Assembly: GCA_016719295.1 (NCBI GenBank)
Contig: JADKAF010000001.1
Span: 4,774,001 to 4,838,000, forward strand
DNA: 64,000 nucleotides
Reading direction: 5' to 3'
From: Planctomycetota bacterium
Lineage (GTDB): Bacteria; Planctomycetota; UBA1135; JADKAF01
Below, piece by piece: positions 7,837 to 16,490 of this stretch. The notes under the pieces were generated by a model that did no database searches, was not told the origin of the DNA, and saw only the letters and a program-made list of their open reading frames with translations. Each line of letters opens with the position of its first letter. Position 1 is the first letter of the stretch. The position numbers and the translations under genes are program-made.

Positions 7837-9918
7837 ATGGTCAAGCGGAACTCATTCTCGAAGGAAGCGCTGCCGCCGACTGCCGCCTCGAAGTGCTCGC
7901 CTCGCGGTCGATCCGCGCTGTGCGGGATGGCGGCCGCGGCGTTGCTCCTGGCACTCAGCTCCTGCGGCGCCGGCGGAGGTCGTGCGGCTCAGAGCGAAGT
8001 CCAGCTCCGGCTCGATGGCCCCACGGCCTTCGAGGTGCTCGGCCCCGAAGGGGGTCCGTTCACGGCGTCGCGCTTCTCGCTGCGGCTCGTGAACGACGGT
8101 AAGCAGACCGTGGAGTGGAACGCCGAGCCGAAGCACGAGTGGATCACGCTGTCGGCGGCGACCGGGACTCTCGAGCCCGGCGCGAACACGGTGATGGAGA
8201 TCGCCCTCGATGCGCTGCGCGCGAACGCGCTGCCCCTCGGCGTCCACGAGTCGCTGATCTCCATTCACGAGAAGACCATCCGCTCGAGCTCCTCGGGCGG
8301 CGAGCGCGCGCGGATCGTGCGCGAGGCCGCGGGTGGAGGCGAGCGCTACGTCGGTGACATCGACATCACGCTGCGCGTCATCGACAACGGGTGGACGCGC
8401 TTCGTCGAGAGCCGCGATACGCGCAAGGTGTACGTCAGCGAGTCGCTGGGACGCGACACGAATGACGGCCTCTCGCCGTCGACGCCCAAGCGCACGATCG
8501 CGGCCGGCAAGGCGCTGATGCGCCAGGGCTATCCCGATTGGCTGCTGCTCCGCCGCGGCGATACCTGGTACGAGTCCATCGGCCAATGGACGCGGTCAGG
8601 TCGCTCCACGGCGGAGCCGATCCTCATCTCTTCCTACGGCGAGGCGCCGGAGCGTCCCGCTCTGCGCACGGGCAGCTCGAGCGGGATCTGGGCCGTCGCC
8701 AACACGGGTGGCACGCCCCCGAGTCTCGATCATGTGGCGATCGTCGGTCTCGACTTCCACGCGCACACCTACAGCGGCTCCGGGGATCCCGCGGGCGTGA
8801 GCTGGCTCGTGGCCTCGCGCGATCTGCTCGTCGAGGATTGCCGCATCGACGGCTATCAGATCAACGTCTCGCTCCCGGGCCACGGCGGCCGCAAGAGCCA
8901 GGTGAAGATCCGTCGCAACGTGATCACCAGCGCGTACGCGACCAGCGGCACCGTCGGGCACGGCATCTACATGGCAAACTGCGACGACGTGCTCATCGAG
9001 GAGAACGTCATCGATCACAACGGCTGGAACCCCGCGGTGAGCGGGGCCATCCCGACCGTCTTCCGCCACGGCATCTACATCCAGGGCGGCTCGGGCACCT
9101 GCACCGATGTCACGGTGCGCCGCAACATCATCGCGAACAGCGCTTCGCACGGCTTGCAGCTGCGCCCCGGGGGGGTCTGCGAAGAGAACCTCTTCCTCCG
9201 CAACAGCATCGCGCTGCTTCTCGGTGGCGGCAACGAGCCCAATCCCGGCGGCGTCGCGGTCGATTGCATCAACAACGTCATCCTCGACGGCAAGGACATC
9301 GACGAGGGCAATCGACGCGGCTGGGGCATCCAGATCGAGAACGTGAACAGCGGGTCGGTGCGCGGCAACATCGTCGCCAATCGCGCGGGCGGCACCTCGC
9401 CGATGCCCATGGAGTTCGACGGCGAAGCCGGGATCGGGATCTTCGACCTCGCCTTCGAATCGAACGTGGTCTACAACTGGGGCGGTACGCTGCGTGTCAT
9501 CGGCAACGACACGCAGATCGCGCGCGTGCGCTTCTTCCGCAACACCTTCGACAACACCCGCTCGACGGACCAGCTCCTCTATCACAACTCGAGCTTGTCC
9601 GTAGCGCTGTGTCGCGCCGGCGGCAATCGCTTCTTCAGCGCGCAGCCGAATCTCTCGTCCTGGCTGCGCGTCGGCACGCAGAGCATGAGCGTGGCGAGCT
9701 GGGCGGCGCTGATGAGCGATACGACCTCCTACGCCGGTCCCGATCTGTACGTGGACCCGGGTCGCACGATCGCGACCTACGATCAGCAGATCGGCGGTGC
9801 CGGCTCGCTCGACACCTTCCTCTTCGAAGCGCGCCAGCAGTCGAAGGCGAACTGGCGCTCGGAGCTCACCGCCGCGGAGGTGAACTCCTACATCCGCGAG
9901 GGCTTCTTCGAGCGCTGA
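7837..9918 (+). CDS. Lipoprotein beta-helix protein, tandem paralog of the gene at 5023
   Basis: This 693-residue protein has the same architecture as its upstream neighbour and aligns with it almost end to end. It has a signal segment with lipobox LALSSC (C43), the EVQLRLDGPTAFEVLGPEGG region, a BACON-like domain, and a right-handed beta-helix with VRRNIIANSASHG and NPGG-type rungs. The ATG at 7837 begins a basic n-region (MVKRNS). An open frame further upstream to 7507 is low-complexity and was rejected. Divergence is greatest around the signal peptide and in the last 150 residues, which suggests an old duplication with separate binding specificities. Its 3' end overlaps the convergent glycosyltransferase gene by 31 bases. 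Role inferred: outer-surface polysaccharide-interacting protein. Confidence 0.85.
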   Translation: MVKRNSFSKEALPPTAASKCSPRGRSALCGMAAAALLLALSSCGAGGGRAAQSEVQLRLDGPTAFEVLGPEGGPFTASRFSLRLVNDGKQTVEWNAEPKHEWITLSAATGTLEPGANTVMEIALDALRANALPLGVHESLISIHEKTIRSSSSGGERARIVREAAGGGERYVGDIDITLRVIDNGWTRFVESRDTRKVYVSESLGRDTNDGLSPSTPKRTIAAGKALMRQGYPDWLLLRRGDTWYESIGQWTRSGRSTAEPILISSYGEAPERPALRTGSSSGIWAVANTGGTPPSLDHVAIVGLDFHAHTYSGSGDPAGVSWLVASRDLLVEDCRIDGYQINVSLPGHGGRKSQVKIRRNVITSAYATSGTVGHGIYMANCDDVLIEENVIDHNGWNPAVSGAIPTVFRHGIYIQGGSGTCTDVTVRRNIIANSASHGLQLRPGGVCEENLFLRNSIALLLGGGNEPNPGGVAVDCINNVILDGKDIDEGNRRGWGIQIENVNSGSVRGNIVANRAGGTSPMPMEFDGEAGIGIFDLAFESNVVYNWGGTLRVIGNDTQIARVRFFRNTFDNTRSTDQLLYHNSSLSVALCRAGGNRFFSAQPNLSSWLRVGTQSMSVASWAALMSDTTSYAGPDLYVDPGRTIATYDQQIGGAGSLDTFLFEARQQSKANWRSELTAAEVNSYIREGFFER

Positions 9919-11225
9919 ACGTTCGAGCGCTGATCGGCCGCAGCGGTCGCGCTCGCGCTCGCCCGGACGAGCTCCCCCACGAGCCGCGCGCGCTCGCGGT
10001 GGCAACCCTCCAGGGTCTTCTCACCGGCCACCGCGCGTCCCCCGCGTGCTTGATCCACGAGGCTCTCGCGGTCCTGCGCGGCGTGGATCATGGCGCGCGC
10101 GAGGGCTTCGACGTCTCCGGGAGGCGTGAGCACGCCCGCGCCGCTCTTCGAGAGCAGCTCGTCGGTGCCGGCGTTGCGATAGCCCAGGATGGGCAGGCCG
10201 AGCGCCATGGCGAGAAGCACGTTGCGGCTGATCTCGGGTGTCAGGTTCGTGATCATCATCACCTGCGAGCGGCGCAGGTGATCGAAGAGCTCGCGTCCGT
10301 AGGGCACGCTGCCGAGGAAGCGCACGCGATCGGCGAGGCCGAGCTCGCGCGCGAGCTCGCGGAACGCCGGTAGATCCTCGCCGTCGCCGAAGACCTCGAG
10401 CTCGAGCTCCGTCCCCTGGGCGCGTGCGGACGCCATCGCCCGGAGCACCTGATCCGTGCCCTTGATGCGGATCTGGCGTCCCGCGGCGACGAGCCGCAAG
10501 GGGCGTCGGCGATCGCGCAGCTCCGCGCAGCGCGCGTCGAGCTCGGCAGCGCCGATCAGCACGTCGTCGGTGACGAACGAGCGATCGAAGAAGTGGCAGT
10601 GCGGGCCCCAGGCGTCGGCGAAGCGCTGCACGACGGCGGCGTTGTGGGCGAAGACGAGCTCCGCTTCGCGCACATGCGCGCGCGAGCTGCGCTCGCGCTG
10701 GCGGATCAAGTAGCGCCACGCGGCGCGCGCCAGCGCGTTGCGGCGGCTCTCGGCGTGCTCCACGAGGCGCGGCAGGACATCGGCGCCGTCGTAGACCCAC
10801 ACGATCTTCTTGCCGTAATGGCGCGCCAGGTCCCAAGCGATCGCGTCGTAGGGGATCGGATGCGCGCCGTCGCCGAGATGGACCACATCGGCGTTGACGA
10901 TCGCCTGGGCCAGCATCGCGCGCGCGGTGTGGCGCGTCTTCCACCAGCCCTTCAGCGACTCGTAGTACGGCAGCGGAACGAACGAGAAGCCCTCGGCCGC
11001 CAGATCGACCTCGATGAGATCGAAGCTGCCGCTCTTCTCGACGCGGAGCTCGTCGACCAAGGGGCACGCGACGATCAGCTCGGCGCCTACCGCACGGAGC
11101 GCGTCGCGCTGCGCGCGCAGGTCGTGCATCCACATCGCGCCGACGCGCAGGTGCTGCGGCGAGGCGCAGCGCCCGAGCGGCACGTGGTTCACGATGAGGT
11201 AGCGGAAGGCGAGGGACTCGGTCAT
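9888..11225 (-). CDS. Glycosyltransferase, group 1 (GT-B fold)
   Basis: This 445-residue cytoplasmic glycosyltransferase is the last gene of a four-gene polysaccharide operon. The C-terminal half carries the GT1 signature: RLVAAGRQIRIKGTDQVLRA, then LELEVFGDGEDL, then VRFLGSV, with a donor-site region PEISRNVLLAMALGLPILGY. The acidic E of an E-x7-E motif is replaced by a variant here (TPEISRNVLLA). The ATG at 11225 overlaps the stop of the upstream GT2 gene as ATGA. The last 11 codons run antisense into the beta-helix gene. The sugar transferred cannot be predicted. Confidence 0.85.
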   Translation of the reverse strand: MTESLAFRYLIVNHVPLGRCASPQHLRVGAMWMHDLRAQRDALRAVGAELIVACPLVDELRVEKSGSFDLIEVDLAAEGFSFVPLPYYESLKGWWKTRHTARAMLAQAIVNADVVHLGDGAHPIPYDAIAWDLARHYGKKIVWVYDGADVLPRLVEHAESRRNALARAAWRYLIRQRERSSRAHVREAELVFAHNAAVVQRFADAWGPHCHFFDRSFVTDDVLIGAAELDARCAELRDRRRPLRLVAAGRQIRIKGTDQVLRAMASARAQGTELELEVFGDGEDLPAFRELARELGLADRVRFLGSVPYGRELFDHLRRSQVMMITNLTPEISRNVLLAMALGLPILGYRNAGTDELLSKSGAGVLTPPGDVEALARAMIHAAQDRESLVDQARGGRAVAGEKTLEGCHRERARLVGELVRASASATAAADQRSNVQRSKKPSRM

Positions 11226-12217
11226 GGAGAGGAGCTGAGCCGAACGGGGCTCGCGGTCGGATCACCGGTGCGGCGGAGGAAGTGGAAGCGCACGAAGTCG
11301 GCGAGGAGGTGCGGCGGATCCTCGTCGGGCTTGCGCTGGAGGCGGCGGCGGACGCGCCAGAGGCTATAGCAGAGCGCCCAGGAGAGGTTGGCGAAGAAGG
11401 CGTAGAGCCGGCCGTGGTTCTTCACGAAGTAGCGCTGGCGCGACTCGAACCAGTACCGCGGTCGACGCGCGGCGCGCACGCGCAGATCGGTGAGCCCGGA
11501 GCTCTTGCCGACGAGGTGCACGACCCGGCTCTCCGGGACATACCAGCACGGCCAGCCGGCGCGCGCGGCGCGCAGGCAGAAGTCGGTCTCCTCGTAGTAG
11601 AGGAAGTAGCCCTCGTCGAAGAGGCCGATCGCGTCGAAGACCGTCTTTCGCACCATCATGCTGGCACCCGCCACCCAATCGATCGGATGGTCGTGCAGCA
11701 CGAGCGGCGGCGCGGTCATGTGGCGCTGCAGCAGCTTGGTCACGAAGCCGAGGCGCAGTCCATCGACGATCTCGCTGCGGATCGTGTGGAAGCGGAAGCG
11801 CGAGTGGTGCTGCGTGCCGTCCTCGTACTCGAGGCGGCTGCCGGCGATGCCGACCGCGGGATGCGCATCGAGGAACGCGAGCAAGGCCTGCAGAGCGCCC
11901 GGTCGCGGCACGGTGTCCGGGTTCAGGAGCAGCACGTACTCCGGCGGATCGTCGCTGCGCAGCGCCGGCTCGATCGCGGCGTTGTTCCCGTAGGCGAAGC
12001 CGCCGTTCCGCGGCAGGGCACGGCAGCGCGCCCAGGAGCTCCAGCCTTCGCTCTCGATCGCGGAGGCGATGCGCGCAGCCTCTCCGTCGCCGGAGTCGTT
12101 GTCCGTCACGACGACCTGCGTCTCCGCGATTTGCGGGACCTCGGAGGCGAGCGCGCGCAGGCAGTCGATGGTGAGCTCCGCGCTGCGGTAGTTCACGATG
12201 ACGACGAGCAGCCTCAC
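11222..12217 (-). CDS. Glycosyltransferase family 2 (rhamnosyltransferase-like)
   Basis: This 331-residue GT-A enzyme begins with LLVVIVNYRSAELTIDCLRA, the nucleotide-binding start of GT2 proteins of the WbbL/RfbF type. DNDSGDG and LLNPDTVP (DxD-like) follow, then a region with DEGYFLYYEETDFCLRA, which supplies the ED catalytic pair. A C-terminal amphipathic segment is usual for family members that act at the membrane. The start is GTG at 12217, overlapping the ligase stop as GTGA, with AAGGAG 7-12 bases upstream. Its stop overlaps the next start. It probably adds a sugar to a lipid-linked repeat unit. Confidence 0.88.
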   Translation of the reverse strand: MRLLVVIVNYRSAELTIDCLRALASEVPQIAETQVVVTDNDSGDGEAARIASAIESEGWSSWARCRALPRNGGFAYGNNAAIEPALRSDDPPEYVLLLNPDTVPRPGALQALLAFLDAHPAVGIAGSRLEYEDGTQHHSRFRFHTIRSEIVDGLRLGFVTKLLQRHMTAPPLVLHDHPIDWVAGASMMVRKTVFDAIGLFDEGYFLYYEETDFCLRAARAGWPCWYVPESRVVHLVGKSSGLTDLRVRAARRPRYWFESRQRYFVKNHGRLYAFFANLSWALCYSLWRVRRRLQRKPDEDPPHLLADFVRFHFLRRTGDPTASPVRLSSSP

Positions 12218-13620
12218 GCTTCAACTCCTTCGCGTTCGGCGCAGCGCAAGCGGAGCTGCTGCGCCAGCGTCCGCCGCGGGGTGCGCTGCGGCGAGACCTG
12301 CGGTCGCGGGGCCGTGGCCTCCGGCAGCGTCAGTCGCGAGAGCCCGCTGGCGACGAGCAGGTAGAGCGGGTTCATCATCGCGTTGAAGAGGCTATCGACC
12401 AGGAAGAGCGGCGGGATGAGCGCGAGCGCGCCGACCGCGATCGTGCGTCTCTGGCTCCAGAGCGCGGGCCGGACGCGGCGCGCGAACGCGAGGACCGGCA
12501 GCAGCAGCGCCAAGGTCAACGAGCCGAGCCCGATCAATCCGAGTTGGCCGAAGGTGAGGATCCACAAGCCATCGACGATCACGTCGATGTACTCGTCGTG
12601 CTCGTCGTAGTAGGTGTTGTTGCGTCCGTATCCAGCCCAGCCCAGCAAGGGTCGCTCCCAGGCGCGCGCGATGAGGAAGCGCTCGGAGTCGAGGCGGTAC
12701 TGCAGCGAAGCGGCGCGATCCTCGCTCACGCTCCGCGTCAGCTCGACCACGGTCTCGCCGGTCCACAAGCCCTCGATCCGGCAGGCGACGTAGAGCAGCG
12801 GCGCGCCGATGAGGAGGAGGAGCGGCAGGCGTCCGAACGCGCGGCCGAGGAGCAGCAGCGTGCCCAGGCCCGCGCCGAGGAGCAAGAGGGCGCCGAGGGA
12901 CTTGCACATCACCGTCGCGGCGATGATCACGAGCGCTACGGCGGGCATCGGGAGCGGGCCGATCGCGCGCACGTTGCCGCGCAGCCAGAGCGCCGCGCCG
13001 ATCAATGCGCTCACCGCCATCCACATCGACACCATGAGCCCGTGGTGCATGAACACGGTCGGCCGATAGGTCGAGCCGCGCACGGACTGCTCGAACGAGT
13101 GCTGGTGGAAGCCGTAGACGATCGCGTGGAGCTGCGGGCTCATGCGCGCTTCCCACAGGCAGAGGGGCGCGTAGATGAGCCCGCCGATCACGAGCCCGAT
13201 CGCGAGCTCGCGCGCGTGGCTCCAGGTCGAGAAGTAGCAGCGGCCGACGAGATAGGGGATGCCCCAGGCGACGGTCTGGTTCAGCGTCTGCGCGAAAGCG
13301 TCGTAGGTGCCGAGGTCGTTCGAGATCACCGTGGCGAACGGACAGAGGCACCAGATGACGATCGGAAGATCGATCAGGCCGAGCCGCACCCGCGCGAGGC
13401 GCCGTCCATCGAAGAACAGGATCCCCAGCAGCGCGCTGAGATTGACCGCGTTCAGCTTGTTCCAGTCGAGCGGTCCTGGCAGCGACAAGCTCGCGACGGG
13501 GAGGAACATCCAGCCCACGAGGTACGCGGCGATCACGGCGCGGCGGGCAGGCAAAGAGCCGAAGACCGCCAGCACCAGCGGCAGCCAGGCGAGCAGCGCG
13601 AGCGTGCCGAAGCTGTTCAC
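12214..13620 (-). CDS. O-antigen ligase/polymerase-like membrane protein (Wzy/WaaL superfamily)
   Basis: This 468-residue protein has about ten to twelve membrane spans and one long periplasmic loop. The loop region carries RAWERPLLGWAGYGRNNTYY, matching the conserved 'P-x-x-G-x-G' motif of O-antigen ligase-family enzymes that polymerise or ligate lipid-linked glycans. The start is GTG at 13620, overlapping the flippase stop as GTGA. The much longer open frame upstream is the antisense shadow of the flippase. The C-terminal 30 residues are basic and cytosolic. Together with the adjacent flippase and glycosyltransferases this gives a compact Wzx/Wzy-type export unit. Confidence 0.85.
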   Translation of the reverse strand: MNSFGTLALLAWLPLVLAVFGSLPARRAVIAAYLVGWMFLPVASLSLPGPLDWNKLNAVNLSALLGILFFDGRRLARVRLGLIDLPIVIWCLCPFATVISNDLGTYDAFAQTLNQTVAWGIPYLVGRCYFSTWSHARELAIGLVIGGLIYAPLCLWEARMSPQLHAIVYGFHQHSFEQSVRGSTYRPTVFMHHGLMVSMWMAVSALIGAALWLRGNVRAIGPLPMPAVALVIIAATVMCKSLGALLLLGAGLGTLLLLGRAFGRLPLLLLIGAPLLYVACRIEGLWTGETVVELTRSVSEDRAASLQYRLDSERFLIARAWERPLLGWAGYGRNNTYYDEHDEYIDVIVDGLWILTFGQLGLIGLGSLTLALLLPVLAFARRVRPALWSQRRTIAVGALALIPPLFLVDSLFNAMMNPLYLLVASGLSRLTLPEATAPRPQVSPQRTPRRTLAQQLRLRCAEREGVEA

Positions 13621-15095
13621 GCCGTCGCTCCCCGCGTGCGCAGGCGGCGCCACGCGATGAGGCCGAGAGGCACCAGCACCACCAGCGCGATCGCGCCCTC
13701 GAGCGCCGTGAGCATCGGATCCGCGAGCTGCGGGGCCAGCACATGGGAGAGGAGCGCGGAGAGCGCCGCAGGCCCCGCGACGAGCAGCGTCCAGGCCACG
13801 TCCTGACGCAGGAGCGCGATCCCCGCGCGCCGCAGAGCGATCACCACGCCGACGTGGAACGCGAACGTGCCCACGGTCGAGCCGATCAAGAAGCCCGCGA
13901 TGCCGTACGAGTGGAAGCCCGCGATGCCGCCGAGGCTCTTGCCCGCGAGCGCCAGCGCGCTGCAGAGCGCGAGCACACGCGTCTGCCCGAGCACGAGCAG
14001 CGCGCGATCGGCGGTTTGGCTCAGCACGATCGGCCAGAGCGGCACGACCGACAGCACGACCATCCAGCACGCGTCGCGGTAGCGCGCATCGTAGAGCGTT
14101 CGGAAGAACGCCGGTCCGAGCAGGGCGATCGCGAGCACCAAGCACGCGGCGCCAGGCAAGAGGACGCGACGCACGCGATCGGCCTGGTATGCAAAGCTCG
14201 CGGGCTCTTCGCGCGCCGCGCGCGACAGCACCGGGAAGACGATCGGTCCCACCAAGGCGCCGACGAGGATGATCGGCAGACCCGCGAGCTGCTGGGCCAT
14301 GCCGTAGACGCCGAGGGAGTCCAAGGGGATCAGCTTCCCGAGCAGCAGGCGGTCGATCTGCATCGAGAAGAAGGTGATCGCGGTGCCGACGAGCAGCCAG
14401 CGACCGAAGCCGAAGAGCTCGCGGCAGGCTTCGCGCTCCAGGCGATGGCGATTGTTGGGCCCCGGCAGCGCCACGTGGCTGCCGATCGTCTTCACGCTCT
14501 GGTAGACCAGCGCGCCGAAGACGAGCGCCCAGACCGAGCGATCGACGAGCGCCCAGCCGACCATGGCGAGGATGCTGGCCGCTTGCGCGGCGAGCTCGAG
14601 CAAGGTGCGCCGCCCGATCAGCAGGTGGCGGCTCGCGTTCACGAGCTTCGTCGATTCGAGCCCCGCGATGAGCGCGCTCAAGCCCGCGACCGGCAGCAGC
14701 ACGAGGAGCCGCGGCTCCTCGTAGAGCCACGCGGCGATCGCCCCGGCCGCGAAGGAGAGCGACCAGAGCAGCAGCCCGCGCAGGTTCTGCACCGTCCAGG
14801 CCGTGTCGAGGAACGCGCGCTCGTCCCCGCGCTTGCTGCGCACGACGCTCGGCCCGATGCCGATGTCCGAGAACATCGAGAGGCCCTGCAGGAACACGTT
14901 CACCAGGAGCATCAGCCCGAAGTCCTCGGGCACCAGCAGGCGCGAGAGGACGAGGTTGCTCGCCATGCGCAGCAGGTTCCCGACCGCGTGACCCGCGATC
15001 GACTGCAGCGCGCCGCGCGAAGCACGGCGATGCAGCGGCTCCGTCGCCGCGGGGGCGACGGGAGAGAGCTGGGCGGCATCGGCGGCGGTGGACAA
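13617..15095 (-). CDS. Oligosaccharide flippase (Wzx-like, MOP superfamily)
   Basis: This 492-residue protein has about twelve to fourteen hydrophobic segments. Near the N-terminus it carries NLVLSRLLVPEDFGLMLLVN, the hallmark of RfbX/Wzx polysaccharide transporters. It would flip undecaprenyl-linked repeat units across the inner membrane. No ATG or GTG precedes the first conserved residues in frame, so TTG at 15095 is the most likely start, giving a Ser/Ala/Pro-rich cytosolic leader of about 30 residues. It is the first gene of the operon with the ligase, GT2 and GT1 genes, each overlapping the next by 4 bases. An inverted repeat at 15187-15225 separates it from the upstream glycosyltransferase gene. 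Confidence 0.87.
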   Translation of the reverse strand: MSTAADAAQLSPVAPAATEPLHRRASRGALQSIAGHAVGNLLRMASNLVLSRLLVPEDFGLMLLVNVFLQGLSMFSDIGIGPSVVRSKRGDERAFLDTAWTVQNLRGLLLWSLSFAAGAIAAWLYEEPRLLVLLPVAGLSALIAGLESTKLVNASRHLLIGRRTLLELAAQAASILAMVGWALVDRSVWALVFGALVYQSVKTIGSHVALPGPNNRHRLEREACRELFGFGRWLLVGTAITFFSMQIDRLLLGKLIPLDSLGVYGMAQQLAGLPIILVGALVGPIVFPVLSRAAREEPASFAYQADRVRRVLLPGAACLVLAIALLGPAFFRTLYDARYRDACWMVVLSVVPLWPIVLSQTADRALLVLGQTRVLALCSALALAGKSLGGIAGFHSYGIAGFLIGSTVGTFAFHVGVVIALRRAGIALLRQDVAWTLLVAGPAALSALLSHVLAPQLADPMLTALEGAIALVVLVPLGLIAWRRLRTRGATA

Positions 15096-15169
15096 GGCGT
15101 GCGGGACGGGCTCGGGGCGGAGCGTGGGCGCGAAGGAGCGCGCTCGCTAGATCGGGCGAGCAGGCGACT

Positions 15170-15225
15170 CACTCGAGGGTCGAGTGGCTTCTCGGCGCTT
15201 CCTCGCCGCGGGGGAGCCGAGAAGC
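15170..15225 (-). terminator. Two adjacent hairpins between GT1 gene and flippase operon
   Basis: GCTTCTCGGC (15187-15196) pairs perfectly with GCCGAGAAGC (15216-15225), and a second stem CACTCGA/TCGAGTG with a GGG loop lies at 15170-15186. On the minus strand they follow the stop of the GT1 gene directly, so they probably end its transcript and isolate the flippase operon. No T-run is obvious. Confidence 0.5.
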
Positions 15226-16439
15226 TACGGTCCCGCGGCGGCGAGCGCACGGAAGCGCTCGCCGAGCCGCCGCGCTTCGATGCGGGCGTCGTGGAGCGCC
15301 GCGATCCGTGCCGCTCCGGCCTGCCCCATTCGGGCCAGGTCCTCCGGAGCCGCGCGGATCGCCGCCTCGAGGCCCGCCGCCAGCGCCGCGATGTTGCGAG
15401 GAGCTACGAGCCAACCGTCGACGCCGGATTCGACCAGCTCGGAGACGCCGCCGACATCGGTCGCTACCACCGGGCGCGCGAGGGCGAGCGCCTCCATCAG
15501 CACCACGGGCAGCCCTTCGGCCAAGCTCGGCAGCACGAGGGCGCGAGCGCCGAGGATCTCCTCGCGGACCTCGGCCCCGCTCTTCCAGCCGAGGAAGCGG
15601 ACGCGCTCCGCGAGCCCGAGCTCGCGCGCGCGGCGTTCGAGCGCCCCTCTCAGCTCGCCGTCGCCGATCCAGCGCATCTCGAAGTCGTGCCCCGCGCGCG
15701 CGACCTCGGCCGCGGCGTCGAGCAGCGCGGCATGCCCCTTCTCGGGGCTCAAGCGCGCGACGCACACGAAGCGCGCGACGGCCGGCGGGGCGCTCCGCGG
15801 CCAAGCGAGGAAGCCCTCGTCGACGCCGCAGCGCACGACGAGCAAGCGCTGCGCCGCCTCGGGGCCGGCGTGCCGCGCGAGCTCGCGTCTCCCGTACTCG
15901 CAGACCGCGACGGCGAAGCGCGCGCGCGCGAGCTTTTGCGCGAGTCCGATCTTCTCGGGCGCCTCGAAGCTCTCCGTGCCGTGCGCCGTGAAGCTGAACG
16001 CAGGTCCCCCGAGCGCCTCCAGCAGGAGCGCCACCGCCGCGGAGTTCGTCCCGAAGTGCGCGTGCACGTGCGCGCTCCCCGCGCGCCGCACCTGCGGCAG
16101 CATCACGCAAGCCTCGGCGAGATAGGCCATGTGTTTCATTCGCTGCCCGCCCGCGGCGTGCGCGAGCCGCAGCGCGTCGCGCAGCGCGCGCGCCGTGCGC
16201 AGGGGATGCCGCAGCGCGCAGCCGAGCAGCGCCTTCGCGAGACCGAATGCCCCCGCGTCGAGCACGACGCGCGTGCGCTCCGCCTCGGCGCGATCGGCGG
16301 GATCGACGAGCGGCTCGTCGACGCGGCGGATCGACCAGCGATCGACCTCGAAGCCGCACGCCTCGAGCCCGGCGATCTCGCGCCGGATGAACGAGTGGCT
16401 CGCCTTCGGGTACTGGTTGACCAAGTAGGTGACGCGCAT
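15225..16439 (-). CDS. Glycosyltransferase, group 1 (GT4-like, colanic acid/EPS type)
   Basis: This 404-residue GT-B enzyme begins MRVTYLVNQYPKASHSFIRR, the classic N-terminus of EPS glycosyltransferases of the WcaL/EpsF type. HVHAHFGTNSAAVA, FTAHGTE and the donor-binding half follow, with CVARLSPEKGH, RWIGDGELR, VRFLGWKSG and PSLAEGLPVVLMEALALARP. That last run carries the E-x7-E catalytic/UDP-binding pair. The ATG at 16439 fits the family start. A GTG at 16487 would add 16 residues and lies three bases past the stop of the upstream MBL gene. It is co-directional with that gene and ends at a hairpin pair. It would add a sugar to a growing lipid-linked glycan. Confidence 0.87.
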   Translation of the reverse strand: MRVTYLVNQYPKASHSFIRREIAGLEACGFEVDRWSIRRVDEPLVDPADRAEAERTRVVLDAGAFGLAKALLGCALRHPLRTARALRDALRLAHAAGGQRMKHMAYLAEACVMLPQVRRAGSAHVHAHFGTNSAAVALLLEALGGPAFSFTAHGTESFEAPEKIGLAQKLARARFAVAVCEYGRRELARHAGPEAAQRLLVVRCGVDEGFLAWPRSAPPAVARFVCVARLSPEKGHAALLDAAAEVARAGHDFEMRWIGDGELRGALERRARELGLAERVRFLGWKSGAEVREEILGARALVLPSLAEGLPVVLMEALALARPVVATDVGGVSELVESGVDGWLVAPRNIAALAAGLEAAIRAAPEDLARMGQAGAARIAALHDARIEARRLGERFRALAAAGP

Positions 16440-16490
16440 GGCGGGGCGGGACGATCGCACGCGGAGCGACTCCGCGCTATCGCTCACCGC

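Noticed and set aside
9904..9930. Direct repeat TTCGAGCGCTGA on both sides of ACG at the end of the second beta-helix gene
   Set aside because: A 12-base duplication spanning the stop codon, with no link to any element; likely chance or slippage in GC-rich sequence.
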